40,753 nucleotides of DNA from Craurococcus roseus (GTDB lineage: Bacteria; Pseudomonadota; Alphaproteobacteria; Acetobacterales; Acetobacteraceae): the NCBI RefSeq assembly GCF_039523795.1, contig NZ_BAAAFZ010000024.1, positions 1 to 40,753 of the forward strand, read 5' to 3'. The notes under the pieces were generated by a model, which was not told the origin of the DNA, made no database searches, and worked only from the letters and a program-made list of their open reading frames with translations. The translations under genes and the position numbers were made by a program. Positions 7,170-14,693 of this stretch are shown one piece after another. Position 1 is the stretch's first letter. Each line of letters opens with the position of its first letter.

Positions 7170-8621
7170 TCAGCCTAGCAGCTTCTTCAGCACGTCGTTG
7201 ACGAGGGCCGGGTTGCCCTTGCCGGCCATAGCCTTCATCACCTGGCCAACGAAAAAGCCGAACAGCTTCTCCTTGCCGCCTTTGTAATCCGCGACCTTGT
7301 CGGCGTTGGCCTCCAGCACGGCCTTCGCCGCGGCCTCGATGGCCCCGGTGTCCGTCACCTGCCGCAGCCCGCGCTCCTCGACGATGGCGCCGGGCGGCTT
7401 GCCCGTTTCCACCATCGCTTCGAACACCTCCTTGGCGAGCTTGCCGGAGAGGGTGCCGTCCTTCATCAGGTCGAGCAGCGCGCCGAGGTCGCGGGCGCTG
7501 ACCGGCGGGTTTTCGATGCCGCGCTTGGTGCGGTTCAAGGCGGCGAAGAGGTCGCCCATGACCCAATTCGCGGCGAGCTTCGGGTCGCGGCCGCGAGCCA
7601 CCTCCTCGAAGTAGGCGGCGGTCTCCTTCTCCAGCACCAGCACGTGCGCGTCGTAGGCCGAGAGGCCGAAATCGCGCTGGTAGCGGGCTCGGCGGGCGTC
7701 CGGCAGCTCCGGCAGTCCGGCGCGCAGCTCCTCCACCCAGCCCGCGTCCAGCACCAGGGGCGGCAGGTCGGGGTCGGGGAAGTAGCGGTAGTCGTGCGCC
7801 TCTTCCTTGGAGCGCATGGAGCGCGTGACGCCGCGGGCGGTGTCGAACAGGCGCGTCTCCTGTTCGACGGTGCCGCCCTCCTCCCACACCTCGATTTGGC
7901 GGCGGGCTTCGGCCTCCACCGCCTGCATGACGAAGCGAATGGAGTTGACGTTCTTCACCTCGCAGCGGGTGCGGAAGCCCTCCCCCGGCTTGCGGACGGA
8001 GACGTTGACATCGGCGCGGAGCGAGCCCTCGTCCATGTTGCCGTCGCAGGTGCCGAGGTAGCGCATGATCTGGCGGAGCTTGGTCAGGTAGGCGCCGGCC
8101 TCCTCGGGGCTCCGCATGTCGGGCTCGGAGACGACCTCCATCAGCGCCACGCCGGAGCGGTTGAGGTCGATGTAGCTCTTGGTCGCGTGCTGGTCGTGCA
8201 GCGACTTGCCGGCGTCCTGCTCCAGGTGCAGGCGGGTGATGCCGACGCGCTTGCGGGCGCCGTCCGCGAGTTCGATTTCGACCGCGCCCTCGCCGACGAT
8301 GGGGTGGGCGTACTGGCTGATCTGGTAGCCCTGCGGCAGGTCGGCGTAGAAGTAGTTCTTGCGGTCGAAGCGGGACCACAGGTGGATCTCGGCGCCCAGG
8401 CCGAGGCCGGTGCGGATGGCCTGCGCCACGCACTCCCGGTTCGGCACCGGCAGCATTCCCGGGAAGCCGGCATCCACCAGGCTGACCTGCGTGTTCGGCT
8501 CGGCGCCGAAGGCGGTCGCGGCGCCGGAGAACAGCTTGCTCCGGCTCACCACTTGGGCATGGACTTCGAGGCCCACGACCACCTCCCAAGTGCCGGTGCT
8601 GCCTTCGATCGTGTAACTCAT
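7170..8621 (-). CDS. gatB: Asp-tRNA(Asn)/Glu-tRNA(Gln) amidotransferase subunit B
   Basis: GatB binds the misacylated tRNA and phosphorylates the Glu or Asp carboxylate for amidation with ammonia delivered from GatA. The 483-aa protein has the family start WEVVVGLEVHAQV, followed by the cradle-domain signature DRKNYFYADLPQGYQISQ. It also has DLNRSGVALMEVVSEPDMRS with the metal-binding Glu, VRKPGEGFRTRCEVKN, and a C-terminal YqeY/GatB tail from about residue 330 that ends in VNDVLKKLLG. The ATG at 8621 precedes MSYTIEG; longer in-frame translation upstream is not conserved. It is the last gene of gatC-gatA-DUF1989-gatB, with a 34-bp gap after the DUF1989 gene, whereas the other junctions overlap. 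All expected motifs are intact. Confidence 0.97.
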   Translation of the reverse strand: MSYTIEGSTGTWEVVVGLEVHAQVVSRSKLFSGAATAFGAEPNTQVSLVDAGFPGMLPVPNRECVAQAIRTGLGLGAEIHLWSRFDRKNYFYADLPQGYQISQYAHPIVGEGAVEIELADGARKRVGITRLHLEQDAGKSLHDQHATKSYIDLNRSGVALMEVVSEPDMRSPEEAGAYLTKLRQIMRYLGTCDGNMDEGSLRADVNVSVRKPGEGFRTRCEVKNVNSIRFVMQAVEAEARRQIEVWEEGGTVEQETRLFDTARGVTRSMRSKEEAHDYRYFPDPDLPPLVLDAGWVEELRAGLPELPDARRARYQRDFGLSAYDAHVLVLEKETAAYFEEVARGRDPKLAANWVMGDLFAALNRTKRGIENPPVSARDLGALLDLMKDGTLSGKLAKEVFEAMVETGKPPGAIVEERGLRQVTDTGAIEAAAKAVLEANADKVADYKGGKEKLFGFFVGQVMKAMAGKGNPALVNDVLKKLLG

Positions 8622-8655
8622 CCTGTCACCATATGAGGTTTCGCCCCGGCCCGGC

Positions 8656-9516
8656 TTAGGCGCCGTGCCCGCGGGCGTAGCCGTTGCGCGCCGGCGGCGC
8701 CCAGCCGGCGGGCGGGGTCTTCGGTTCGTACACCTCGACGAGCAACGGGTGGCAGGCCACCGCATCGCTGGAGTGCTGGGCGCCGCAGTCGCCGCCGGGG
8801 CAGGCGGACAGTGCGCCCAAGAGGTCGATCTCGGCGAAGAACTCCAAGAAATCGCCCGGCCGCACGGGGCTGGCCTTCATGAAGTACCGCCCCGTGTCGC
8901 GGGCGAAGCCGGTGCACATGAAGACGTTGAGCACGTCGTGCACCGCCGGCTCGGCCTCCGCCAACGATCGGCCCGTCCTGCGGGCGAGCGCCCGCGTCAG
9001 GTTCGAATGGCAGCAGTGGTGGTAGTCGCCGCCGGATAGGAGCCGGTGAGTGTAGGGGTCGCAGCGGGTGCCGATGACGTCGTGCACGGAGCCGCCCCAC
9101 TCGTCGAAGCCGTACCAGTCGAGCGTGTCCTGCGTGACCGTCGCCATCGGCCGGAGATGCGGCAGGGACGACCACAGCCGGTCCCCGGTGGACAAGTGGG
9201 TGCCGTGCAGCGCCCGCGTCTTGCCGGAGAAGAAGCGCTCGTCGAGGTCGTCGGCGGCCCAGAGGTTCAGATCCCCGACCTGCGGGCCTTCGACGCTGAC
9301 GATGCGGAAGAAGCACCCCGCGGGCACGTCGAAGCAGCGCGCGTCGCGCGGCGGCACGACGGTCTCGACCACCTTGCGCCAACCCTCGCGGGCCGCGCGG
9401 TAGGCCGCGAGGTCCGGTCGGGGCAGGCTCCCGACCGGGTAGCAGACCACGGGCGCGACCGCCCTGCGCGCCACCGCGTCGGCGGGTTCGGTCGCCTCGG
9501 GCCGCACCGGCTTCAT
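8656..9516 (-). CDS. DUF1989 / urea carboxylase-associated family protein within the gat operon
   Basis: This 286-aa protein belongs to the DUF1989 family, members of which are called urea carboxylase- or urea amidolyase-associated proteins. Their biochemical role is not settled. Family-like blocks seen are FDVPAGCFFRIVSVEGPQVG, DLNLWAADDLDERF, TLDWYGFDEWGG, RCDPYTHRLLSG followed by DYHHCCHSN, NVFMCTGF, and ACPGGDCGAQHSSD followed by ACHPL. It is rich in Cys and His in conserved positions, which suggests a metal site (inference). The start ATG overlaps the gatA stop by 4 nt (ATGA), so translation should be coupled to gatA. gatB follows after 34 bp. No urea carboxylase or allophanate hydrolase gene is in the window. 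The DUF1989 gene between gatA and gatB is the unusual feature of this operon. Confidence 0.85.
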   Translation of the reverse strand: MKPVRPEATEPADAVARRAVAPVVCYPVGSLPRPDLAAYRAAREGWRKVVETVVPPRDARCFDVPAGCFFRIVSVEGPQVGDLNLWAADDLDERFFSGKTRALHGTHLSTGDRLWSSLPHLRPMATVTQDTLDWYGFDEWGGSVHDVIGTRCDPYTHRLLSGGDYHHCCHSNLTRALARRTGRSLAEAEPAVHDVLNVFMCTGFARDTGRYFMKASPVRPGDFLEFFAEIDLLGALSACPGGDCGAQHSSDAVACHPLLVEVYEPKTPPAGWAPPARNGYARGHGA

Positions 9517-11018
9517 TTCGCCATGACGGCCGGCAGCGCGTCGAACGCCGCCGCGCGCTCCAGCGCCGCGCCGACCGCGAACACTGTTTCCTCGTCGAAG
9601 GCGCGGCCGATCACCTGGAGGCCGAGCGGCAGGCCCTGGGCATCGAGGCCGGCCGGGACGGAGATGCCGGGGAGGCCGGCGAGGTTGGCGGTCACCGTGA
9701 ACACGTCGTTCAGGTACATGGTGACGGGGTCGTCCTGCTTCTCGTCCATGCCGAAGGCGGCGGAGGGCGTGGCGGGCGTGACGATGGCGTCCACCTTGGC
9801 GGCGCCGTTCGGGGCGAAGACCTCGTCGAAGTCGCGCTTGATGAGGGCGCGGACCTTTTGCGCCTTCAGGTAATAGGCGTCGTAGTAGCCGGCGGACAGC
9901 ACGTAGGTGCCGATCATGACGCGGCGCTTCACCTCGGCGCCGAAGCCGGCGGCGCGGGTGCGCTCGTAAAGGTCCTTGAGGTCGCCGTTCCGCTCCTCCA
10001 CCCGCAGCCCGTACCGCACGCCGTCGTAGCGGGCGAGGTTCGACGACGCTTCGGCTGGGGCCACGATATAGTAGGTGGGCAGCGCGTACTTGGTGTGGGG
10101 CAGGCTGATCTCGACGGTCTCGGCGCCGGCGTCACGCAGCCAATCCAGGCCTTGCCGCCACAGCGCCTCGATCTCGGCGGGCATCCCGTCCAGCCGGTAC
10201 TCCTTGGGCACGCCGATGCGGAGGCCCTTCACCGAGCGCCCGCAGGCGGCGGCGAAGTCGGGCACGGGCACGTCGGCGCTGGTGGAGTCCTTCGGGTCGA
10301 AGCCGGACATGGAACGGAGGAGGATGGCGCAGTCCTCCACCGTCCGCGCCACGGGGCCGGCCTGGTCGAGGGAGGACGCGAAGGCCACCACGCCCCAGCG
10401 GCTGCAACGGCCATAGGTCGGCTTGATGCCGGCGATGCCGCAGAAGGCCGCGGGCTGGCGGATGGAGCCGCCGGTGTCGGTCGCCGTGGCGCCGAGCGCG
10501 AGCCGCGCCGCGACCGCCGCCGCCGAGCCGCCGGAGGAGCCGCCGGGCACCAGCCGCGCGTCCGGGTCGTTGCGGCGGTTCCAGGGATTCTCGACGGGGC
10601 CGAGAGCGGATGTGGTGTTGGACGAGCCCATGGCGAACTCGTCCATGTTGGTCTTGCCGAGGAACACCGCGCCGTCGCGGAGCAGGTTGGCGGTGACCGT
10701 GCTCTCGTAGGGCGGCACGAAACTGCCGAGGATGCGGCTGCCCGCGGTGGTGCGGACGCCCTCCGTGCAGAACAGGTCCTTGATGCCGAGCGGGGCGCCG
10801 TCCAGCGGCCCGAGGGCCTCGCCGCGGGCGCGCCGGGCGTCGCTGGCGCGGGCGCGTTCCAGGGCGCGCTCGCCGGTGACGGCCACGTAGGCGTTGAGGC
10901 GCGGGTTCAGCGCCTCGATGGCGTCGAGGTGGGCGCGCGTCAGTTCCTCGGCGCTGAGGTCGCGCGCGGCCAGGGCGTCGAGGGCGCCGCGCAGGGTCAG
11001 GTCGGTCGGTCGAGTCAT
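9513..11018 (-). CDS. gatA: Asp-tRNA(Asn)/Glu-tRNA(Gln) amidotransferase subunit A
   Basis: This is the glutaminase subunit that releases ammonia for GatB. The 501-aa protein has the amidase-signature Ser-cisSer-Lys triad: the Lys in APLGIKDLFCTEG (about residue 78), the serine-rich loop VPGGSSGGSAAAVAARLALG, and the nucleophile region ATDTGGSIRQPAAFCGI. The segment GIAGIKPTYGRCSRWGVVAF follows, as in other GatA proteins. Its ATG overlaps the end of gatC by 4 nt and its stop overlaps the start of the DUF1989 gene by 4 nt. This indicates a tightly coupled operon. Length is close to the usual 480-500 aa and no key residue is missing. Confidence 0.97.
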   Translation of the reverse strand: MTRPTDLTLRGALDALAARDLSAEELTRAHLDAIEALNPRLNAYVAVTGERALERARASDARRARGEALGPLDGAPLGIKDLFCTEGVRTTAGSRILGSFVPPYESTVTANLLRDGAVFLGKTNMDEFAMGSSNTTSALGPVENPWNRRNDPDARLVPGGSSGGSAAAVAARLALGATATDTGGSIRQPAAFCGIAGIKPTYGRCSRWGVVAFASSLDQAGPVARTVEDCAILLRSMSGFDPKDSTSADVPVPDFAAACGRSVKGLRIGVPKEYRLDGMPAEIEALWRQGLDWLRDAGAETVEISLPHTKYALPTYYIVAPAEASSNLARYDGVRYGLRVEERNGDLKDLYERTRAAGFGAEVKRRVMIGTYVLSAGYYDAYYLKAQKVRALIKRDFDEVFAPNGAAKVDAIVTPATPSAAFGMDEKQDDPVTMYLNDVFTVTANLAGLPGISVPAGLDAQGLPLGLQVIGRAFDEETVFAVGAALERAAAFDALPAVMAK

Positions 11019-11302
11019 TCCACCACCTTCGGCACGCCGAAATAGGCGCCCTCGCGGTCCGGGGCGTTGGCGAGCACGGCGTCCGGCTTGCCGCCGTCCG
11101 TCACGGCGTCCTCGCGGAGCCGCAGCGACACCGCCCCGCCGCCGGCCATGGGCTCCACGCCCTCGGTCGGCACCGCCTGCAACTGCTCCACCCAGCCGAG
11201 GATGCCGTTCAGCTCTGCCTCCATGCGGGCGAGCTCCGCCGGTTCCATCCGGATGCGGGCGAGCGAGGCGACGCGCCTCACCGTGTCGGCGTCGAGGGAC
11301 AT
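11015..11302 (-). CDS. gatC: Asp-tRNA(Asn)/Glu-tRNA(Gln) amidotransferase subunit C
   Basis: This is the small 95-aa stabilising subunit that wraps around GatA and GatB. It has the standard features: an N-terminal helix DADTVRRVASLARIRMEPAE, the ELNGILGWVEQL helix, GVEPM, and a C-terminal segment LREDAVTDGGK with EGAYFGVPKVVE at the end. It is the first gene of the operon. Its start lies only 65 bp from the divergent ruvX start, so both promoters must overlap in that gap. The stop overlaps the gatA start (ATGA). Confidence 0.96.
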   Translation of the reverse strand: MSLDADTVRRVASLARIRMEPAELARMEAELNGILGWVEQLQAVPTEGVEPMAGGGAVSLRLREDAVTDGGKPDAVLANAPDREGAYFGVPKVVE

Positions 11303-11367
11303 GCGCGATCCTGCGTCAGGATGTTATATCACTGGTGACTGATCTATCGGGCGCTATACCGGCGGCC
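11303..11367. promoter_or_regulatory. 65-bp divergent promoter region gatC / ruvX
   Basis: This region is locally AT-richer than the genes. It contains a perfect palindrome ATCCTG-CGT-CAGGAT (11308-11322), a TCAC-TG-GTGA element, TATAAC on the minus strand and TATATC/TATACC on the plus strand as possible -10 boxes. No good -35 box is seen for either direction. The palindrome lies in the gatC leader and could be an operator or an mRNA hairpin. Confidence 0.45.
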
Positions 11368-11868
11368 ATGCCCCTGTTCAACTTGGCGGAGATGCGGGCC
11401 GCCCTGCCCCGCGGCCAACGCCTGATCGGCCTCGATCCGGGGTCGAAGCTGATCGGCGTGGCGCTCTCCGATCCGCTGCTGATGCTGGCGAGCCCCTACG
11501 GCACCCTCAAGCGCGGCAAGCTGCGCGCCGCGGCCGAGGAGTTGCGCGCGATCGCGGCGAAGGAGGGCGCGGGCGGGCTGGTCGTGGGCTTGCCGCTTTC
11601 CATGGACGGGAGCTTCGGCCCGGCGGCGCATTCGGCGCGCGACTGGGCCAAGGCCCTGTCGGACGAAGCGGGGCTGCCGGCCGCCATGTGGGACGAGCGC
11701 CTGTCCTCGGCCGCGGTGAACCGCATGCTGATCGGGGAAGCGGACCTGAGCCGGGCCAAGCGGGCGCGGGTGGTGGACCGGGCGGCCGCGGCCTGGATGC
11801 TACAGGCGGCGCTGGACGCGACGCGCCCCCGCCCGGTGCCCTTCCCCGACGATGCGGCCCCGGTTTAG
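11368..11868 (+). CDS. ruvX: Holliday junction resolvase-like protein RuvX (YqgF)
   Basis: This is a 166-aa RNase H-fold protein of the YqgF/RuvX family, implicated in 16S rRNA 5' maturation and in resolving recombination intermediates. Visible motifs are the first catalytic Asp in RLIGLDPGSKLIGVALSD, VVGLPLSMDGSFGPAAHSAR, and WDERLSSAAVNRML, with a late Asp in ARVVDRAAAAWMLQAALD. The ATG at 11368 starts MPLFNLAEM; no strong ribosome binding site is visible. It is divergent from gatC and followed 12 bp later by pyrB, suggesting joint transcription. Length is slightly over the usual 140-160 aa because of an N-terminal extension common in alphaproteobacteria. Confidence 0.92.
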   Translation: MPLFNLAEMRAALPRGQRLIGLDPGSKLIGVALSDPLLMLASPYGTLKRGKLRAAAEELRAIAAKEGAGGLVVGLPLSMDGSFGPAAHSARDWAKALSDEAGLPAAMWDERLSSAAVNRMLIGEADLSRAKRARVVDRAAAAWMLQAALDATRPRPVPFPDDAAPV

Positions 11869-11880
11869 AAGCGGCAGCCC

Positions 11881-12831
11881 ATGTCCTTCTCCTTCCCGAT
11901 CCTGCCAAGCGGCCACCTGCTCGCCATCGAAGGATTGGAGCCGCCGCACATCGGGGCTTTGTTGGAACTGGCCGAGAGCTACGCGCTGCTCAACCGCTCG
12001 GGCAAGACGCAGCGCGACCTGCTGAAGGGCCGCACGCTCATCAACCTGTTCTTCGAGGACTCCACCCGCACCCGCACCTCCTTCGAGCTGGCCGGCAAGC
12101 GGCTGGGCGCCGACGTCCTCAACATGTCGGTCTCGACCAGCAGCGTGAACAAGGGCGAGACGCTGCTCGACACCGCCTCCACCCTCAACGCCATGCATTG
12201 CGACCTGCTGGTGGTGCGGCACGCGCAGTCGGGGGCGCCGGCGCTCCTGTCGCAGAAGGTGACGGCCAGCGTCATCAACGCCGGCGACGGCACGCACGAG
12301 CACCCGACCCAGGCGTTGCTGGACGCCCTGACGATCCTGCGGCGGAAAGGCCGGCTTGAGGGGCTGGTGGTCGCCATCTGCGGCGACGTGCTGCACAGCC
12401 GCGTGGCGCGGAGCAACGTCCACCTGCTCACGGCCATGAACGCCCGCGTGCGGCTGGTCGGGCCGCCGACGCTGATGCCGGCCGAGGCGGCGCGGCTCGG
12501 GGTGGAGGTCCACCACGACATGCGCCGCGGCCTGGACGGCGCCGATGTGGTGATGATGCTGCGCCTGCAGCGCGAGCGCATGACCGCCGGGCTGGTCCCC
12601 TCCCCGCGCGAGTTCTTCCGCTTCTACGGGCTGGACGCCGAGAAGCTCGCCCGGGCGAAGCCGGACGCCATCGTCATGCACCCCGGCCCGATGAACCGCG
12701 GCATCGAGATCGACAGCGCCGTGGCGGACGACCCCGAGCGGAGCGTCATCGGCGAGCAGGTGGAGATGGGCGTGGCCGTGCGGATGGCGGTGCTGGACGT
12801 GCTGGCGCGCGACCTGCGGCGGAACGCCTGA
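11881..12831 (+). CDS. pyrB: aspartate carbamoyltransferase catalytic subunit
   Basis: This enzyme condenses carbamoyl phosphate with aspartate in the second step of pyrimidine synthesis. The 316-aa protein shows the carbamoyl-phosphate motif FFEDSTRTRTSFE near residue 58, HPTQALLDALTI, the Asp-binding loop MMLRLQRERM, and the late MHPGPMNRGIEI. No pyrI regulatory gene is present. The next gene encodes a dihydroorotase-like protein lacking catalytic His residues, separated by only 3 nt. This fits the class A ATCase arrangement in which an inactive dihydroorotase homologue is structural (known for Pseudomonas; inferred here). Confidence 0.97.
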   Translation: MSFSFPILPSGHLLAIEGLEPPHIGALLELAESYALLNRSGKTQRDLLKGRTLINLFFEDSTRTRTSFELAGKRLGADVLNMSVSTSSVNKGETLLDTASTLNAMHCDLLVVRHAQSGAPALLSQKVTASVINAGDGTHEHPTQALLDALTILRRKGRLEGLVVAICGDVLHSRVARSNVHLLTAMNARVRLVGPPTLMPAEAARLGVEVHHDMRRGLDGADVVMMLRLQRERMTAGLVPSPREFFRFYGLDAEKLARAKPDAIVMHPGPMNRGIEIDSAVADDPERSVIGEQVEMGVAVRMAVLDVLARDLRRNA

Positions 12832-12834
12832 GGG

Positions 12835-14109
12835 ATGGCGGCCACCCTGATCGCCGGCGCCCGCCTGCTCGACCCCGCCACCGGCACGGATGCCCCCGGC
12901 GACTTGCTGATGGAAGGCGGCGTCATCCTCGATCACGGCAAGGGCCTGGGGCGCCCGGACGGCGCCGAGGTCGTGGACGCCGACGGCCTTTGCCTCGCGC
13001 CGGGGCTGGTGGACCTGCGCGCCGCGCTCGGCGAGCCGGGCGCGGAGCACCGCGAGACCATCGCCTCGGCCGCGCAGGCCGCGGCGGCGGGCGGCATCAC
13101 CACCCTCTGCGCCCTGCCCGACACCGTACCGGCGCTGGACGACCCGGCGCTGGTGCAGTTCGTGCTCCGGCGCGGGGAGGAAACGGGCTGCGTCACGTTG
13201 CTGCCCTACGCCGCCGCCACCAAGGGCTGCGCCGGGAAGGACCTGGCCGAGTACGGCTTGTTGCGCGAGGCCGGCGCGGTGGCATTCACGGACGGGACGC
13301 GGGCGATCGGCAGCGCGCGGGTGATGCGCCTCGCGCTCTCCTACGCCCGCGCCTTCGGCTCCTTCATCGTGCAGCACCCGGAGGAGCCGGCCCTCGCCGC
13401 CGGCGGGGCCGCGACGGAGGGCGAGTTGGCGACGCGCCTCGGCCTGCCCGGCATCCCGGCCGCCGCCGAAGCGATGCTGGTGGCGCGCGACGTGGCGCTC
13501 GCCCGGATCACCGGCGGCCACGTGCATTTCGCCCACGTCTCCACCGCGGCGGCGCTGGACCTCATCCGGGCCGCCAAGGCGGAGGGCTTGGCCGTCACCT
13601 GCGACACGGCGCCGCCCTACTTCGACCTGAACGAGACGGCGATCGGCGATTGGCGCTCCTACGCCAAGCTGTCGCCGCCGCTGCGGCCGGAGGCGGACCG
13701 GCTGGCGGTGGTGGCGGCGTTGGCGGACGGCACGATCGACGCCATCGCCTCCGACCACCAGCCGCGCGACGCGGACGACAAGCGGCTGCCCTTCGTGCAA
13801 GCCGAGGCGGGCGGCGCCGGGCTCGCCACCCTGCTCGGCGTGGCCTTGGCGCGGGTCCATGCCGGCGACCTCCCGTTGCTCCAGGCGCTGGACCTGCTGA
13901 CGGCGCGGCCGGCGAAGCTGCTCGGGCTCCCCGTCGGGCGGCTCGCCAAAGGGGCGCCCGCCGACCTGGTGCTGTTCGACCCCGAGCGCGCTTGGCAGGT
14001 GAAGGCGGGCCAGTTGCCGGGCAAGGCGCAGAACTCGCCCTTCGACGGGCGGGCGTTGGAGGGCCGGGTGGTCGGAACTTGGAAGAACGGCCAAAGGGTG
14101 TTCGGCTGA
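12835..14109 (+). CDS. pyrC: dihydroorotase-like protein lacking HxH (probable structural PyrX/PyrC')
   Basis: This 424-aa amidohydrolase-fold protein is homologous to type I dihydroorotases (GLCLAPGLVD start of the barrel, AAAAGGITTLCALPDT, HFAHVSTAAALDLI, the C-terminal GRLAKGAPADLVLFDP). The metal-binding DxHxH motif is replaced by D60-L-R62-A-A64, so both metal-ligand histidines are gone. The usual DHAPH is DHQPR, which retains Asp and one His. It is therefore unlikely to be catalytic. A known precedent is the inactive PyrC' of Pseudomonas, which holds the ATCase complex together. It starts 3 nt after pyrB and overlaps plsY by 1 nt. If it is inactive, a true dihydroorotase must be encoded elsewhere in the genome. 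Confidence 0.9.
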   Translation: MAATLIAGARLLDPATGTDAPGDLLMEGGVILDHGKGLGRPDGAEVVDADGLCLAPGLVDLRAALGEPGAEHRETIASAAQAAAAGGITTLCALPDTVPALDDPALVQFVLRRGEETGCVTLLPYAAATKGCAGKDLAEYGLLREAGAVAFTDGTRAIGSARVMRLALSYARAFGSFIVQHPEEPALAAGGAATEGELATRLGLPGIPAAAEAMLVARDVALARITGGHVHFAHVSTAAALDLIRAAKAEGLAVTCDTAPPYFDLNETAIGDWRSYAKLSPPLRPEADRLAVVAALADGTIDAIASDHQPRDADDKRLPFVQAEAGGAGLATLLGVALARVHAGDLPLLQALDLLTARPAKLLGLPVGRLAKGAPADLVLFDPERAWQVKAGQLPGKAQNSPFDGRALEGRVVGTWKNGQRVFG

Positions 14110-14693
14110 TGGCTTTGGTTGTGGCGTTGTTGCTCGGCTACCTGCTCGGTTCCGTGCCTTGGGGGCTGTTGCTGACGCGCGCCGCCGGGCACGGCGACAT
14201 CCGCGCCATCGGCTCGGGCAACATCGGCGCCACCAACGTGCTCCGCACCGGCAACAAGGGGCTGGCGGCGGCGACGCTGGCCTTGGACGTGCTGAAGGGC
14301 ATGGCGGCCCTACTGGTCGCAGAGGCGGTCTGGGGCGAGGCGGCGGGGCTCGCGGCCGGCTTCGGCGCCATGCTGGGCCACGCCTTCCCCGTTTGGCTCG
14401 GCTTCCGCGGCGGCAAGGGCGTGGCGACGGGCGCGGGCGTTCTGCTGGCCGCCTCGTGGTGGATGGGGCTGGCGGCGGTGCTGGTGTGGCTGGCGACGGC
14501 CGCCCTCACCCGGCTGTCCTCGGCCGGCGCGCTGGCGGCCTGCGCGGCAGCGCCCGTGGTCGCCCTGGTGGCGGGCCGGACGGACCTCGCGCTCTTCGCC
14601 GCTGGGATCGCGGCGCTGGTGGTGTTCCGCCACCGGGCCAACATCGCCCGCCTGCTTGCCGGGACTGAGCCGCGGATCGGCCAGAAGACGTGA
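14109..14693 (+). CDS. plsY: glycerol-3-phosphate acyltransferase PlsY
   Basis: This integral membrane acyltransferase transfers acyl groups from acyl-phosphate to glycerol-3-phosphate, the first step of phospholipid synthesis. The 194-aa sequence is almost wholly hydrophobic, with about five membrane segments. It carries the three PlsY motifs: GSGNIGATNVLR, GFRGGKGVATGAG, and the late FRHRANIARLLAG. The ATG shares its A with the pyrC stop (TGATG), and its own stop overlaps the dprA GTG start (GTGA). It is translationally coupled on both sides. Confidence 0.96.
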   Translation: MALVVALLLGYLLGSVPWGLLLTRAAGHGDIRAIGSGNIGATNVLRTGNKGLAAATLALDVLKGMAALLVAEAVWGEAAGLAAGFGAMLGHAFPVWLGFRGGKGVATGAGVLLAASWWMGLAAVLVWLATAALTRLSSAGALAACAAAPVVALVAGRTDLALFAAGIAALVVFRHRANIARLLAGTEPRIGQKT

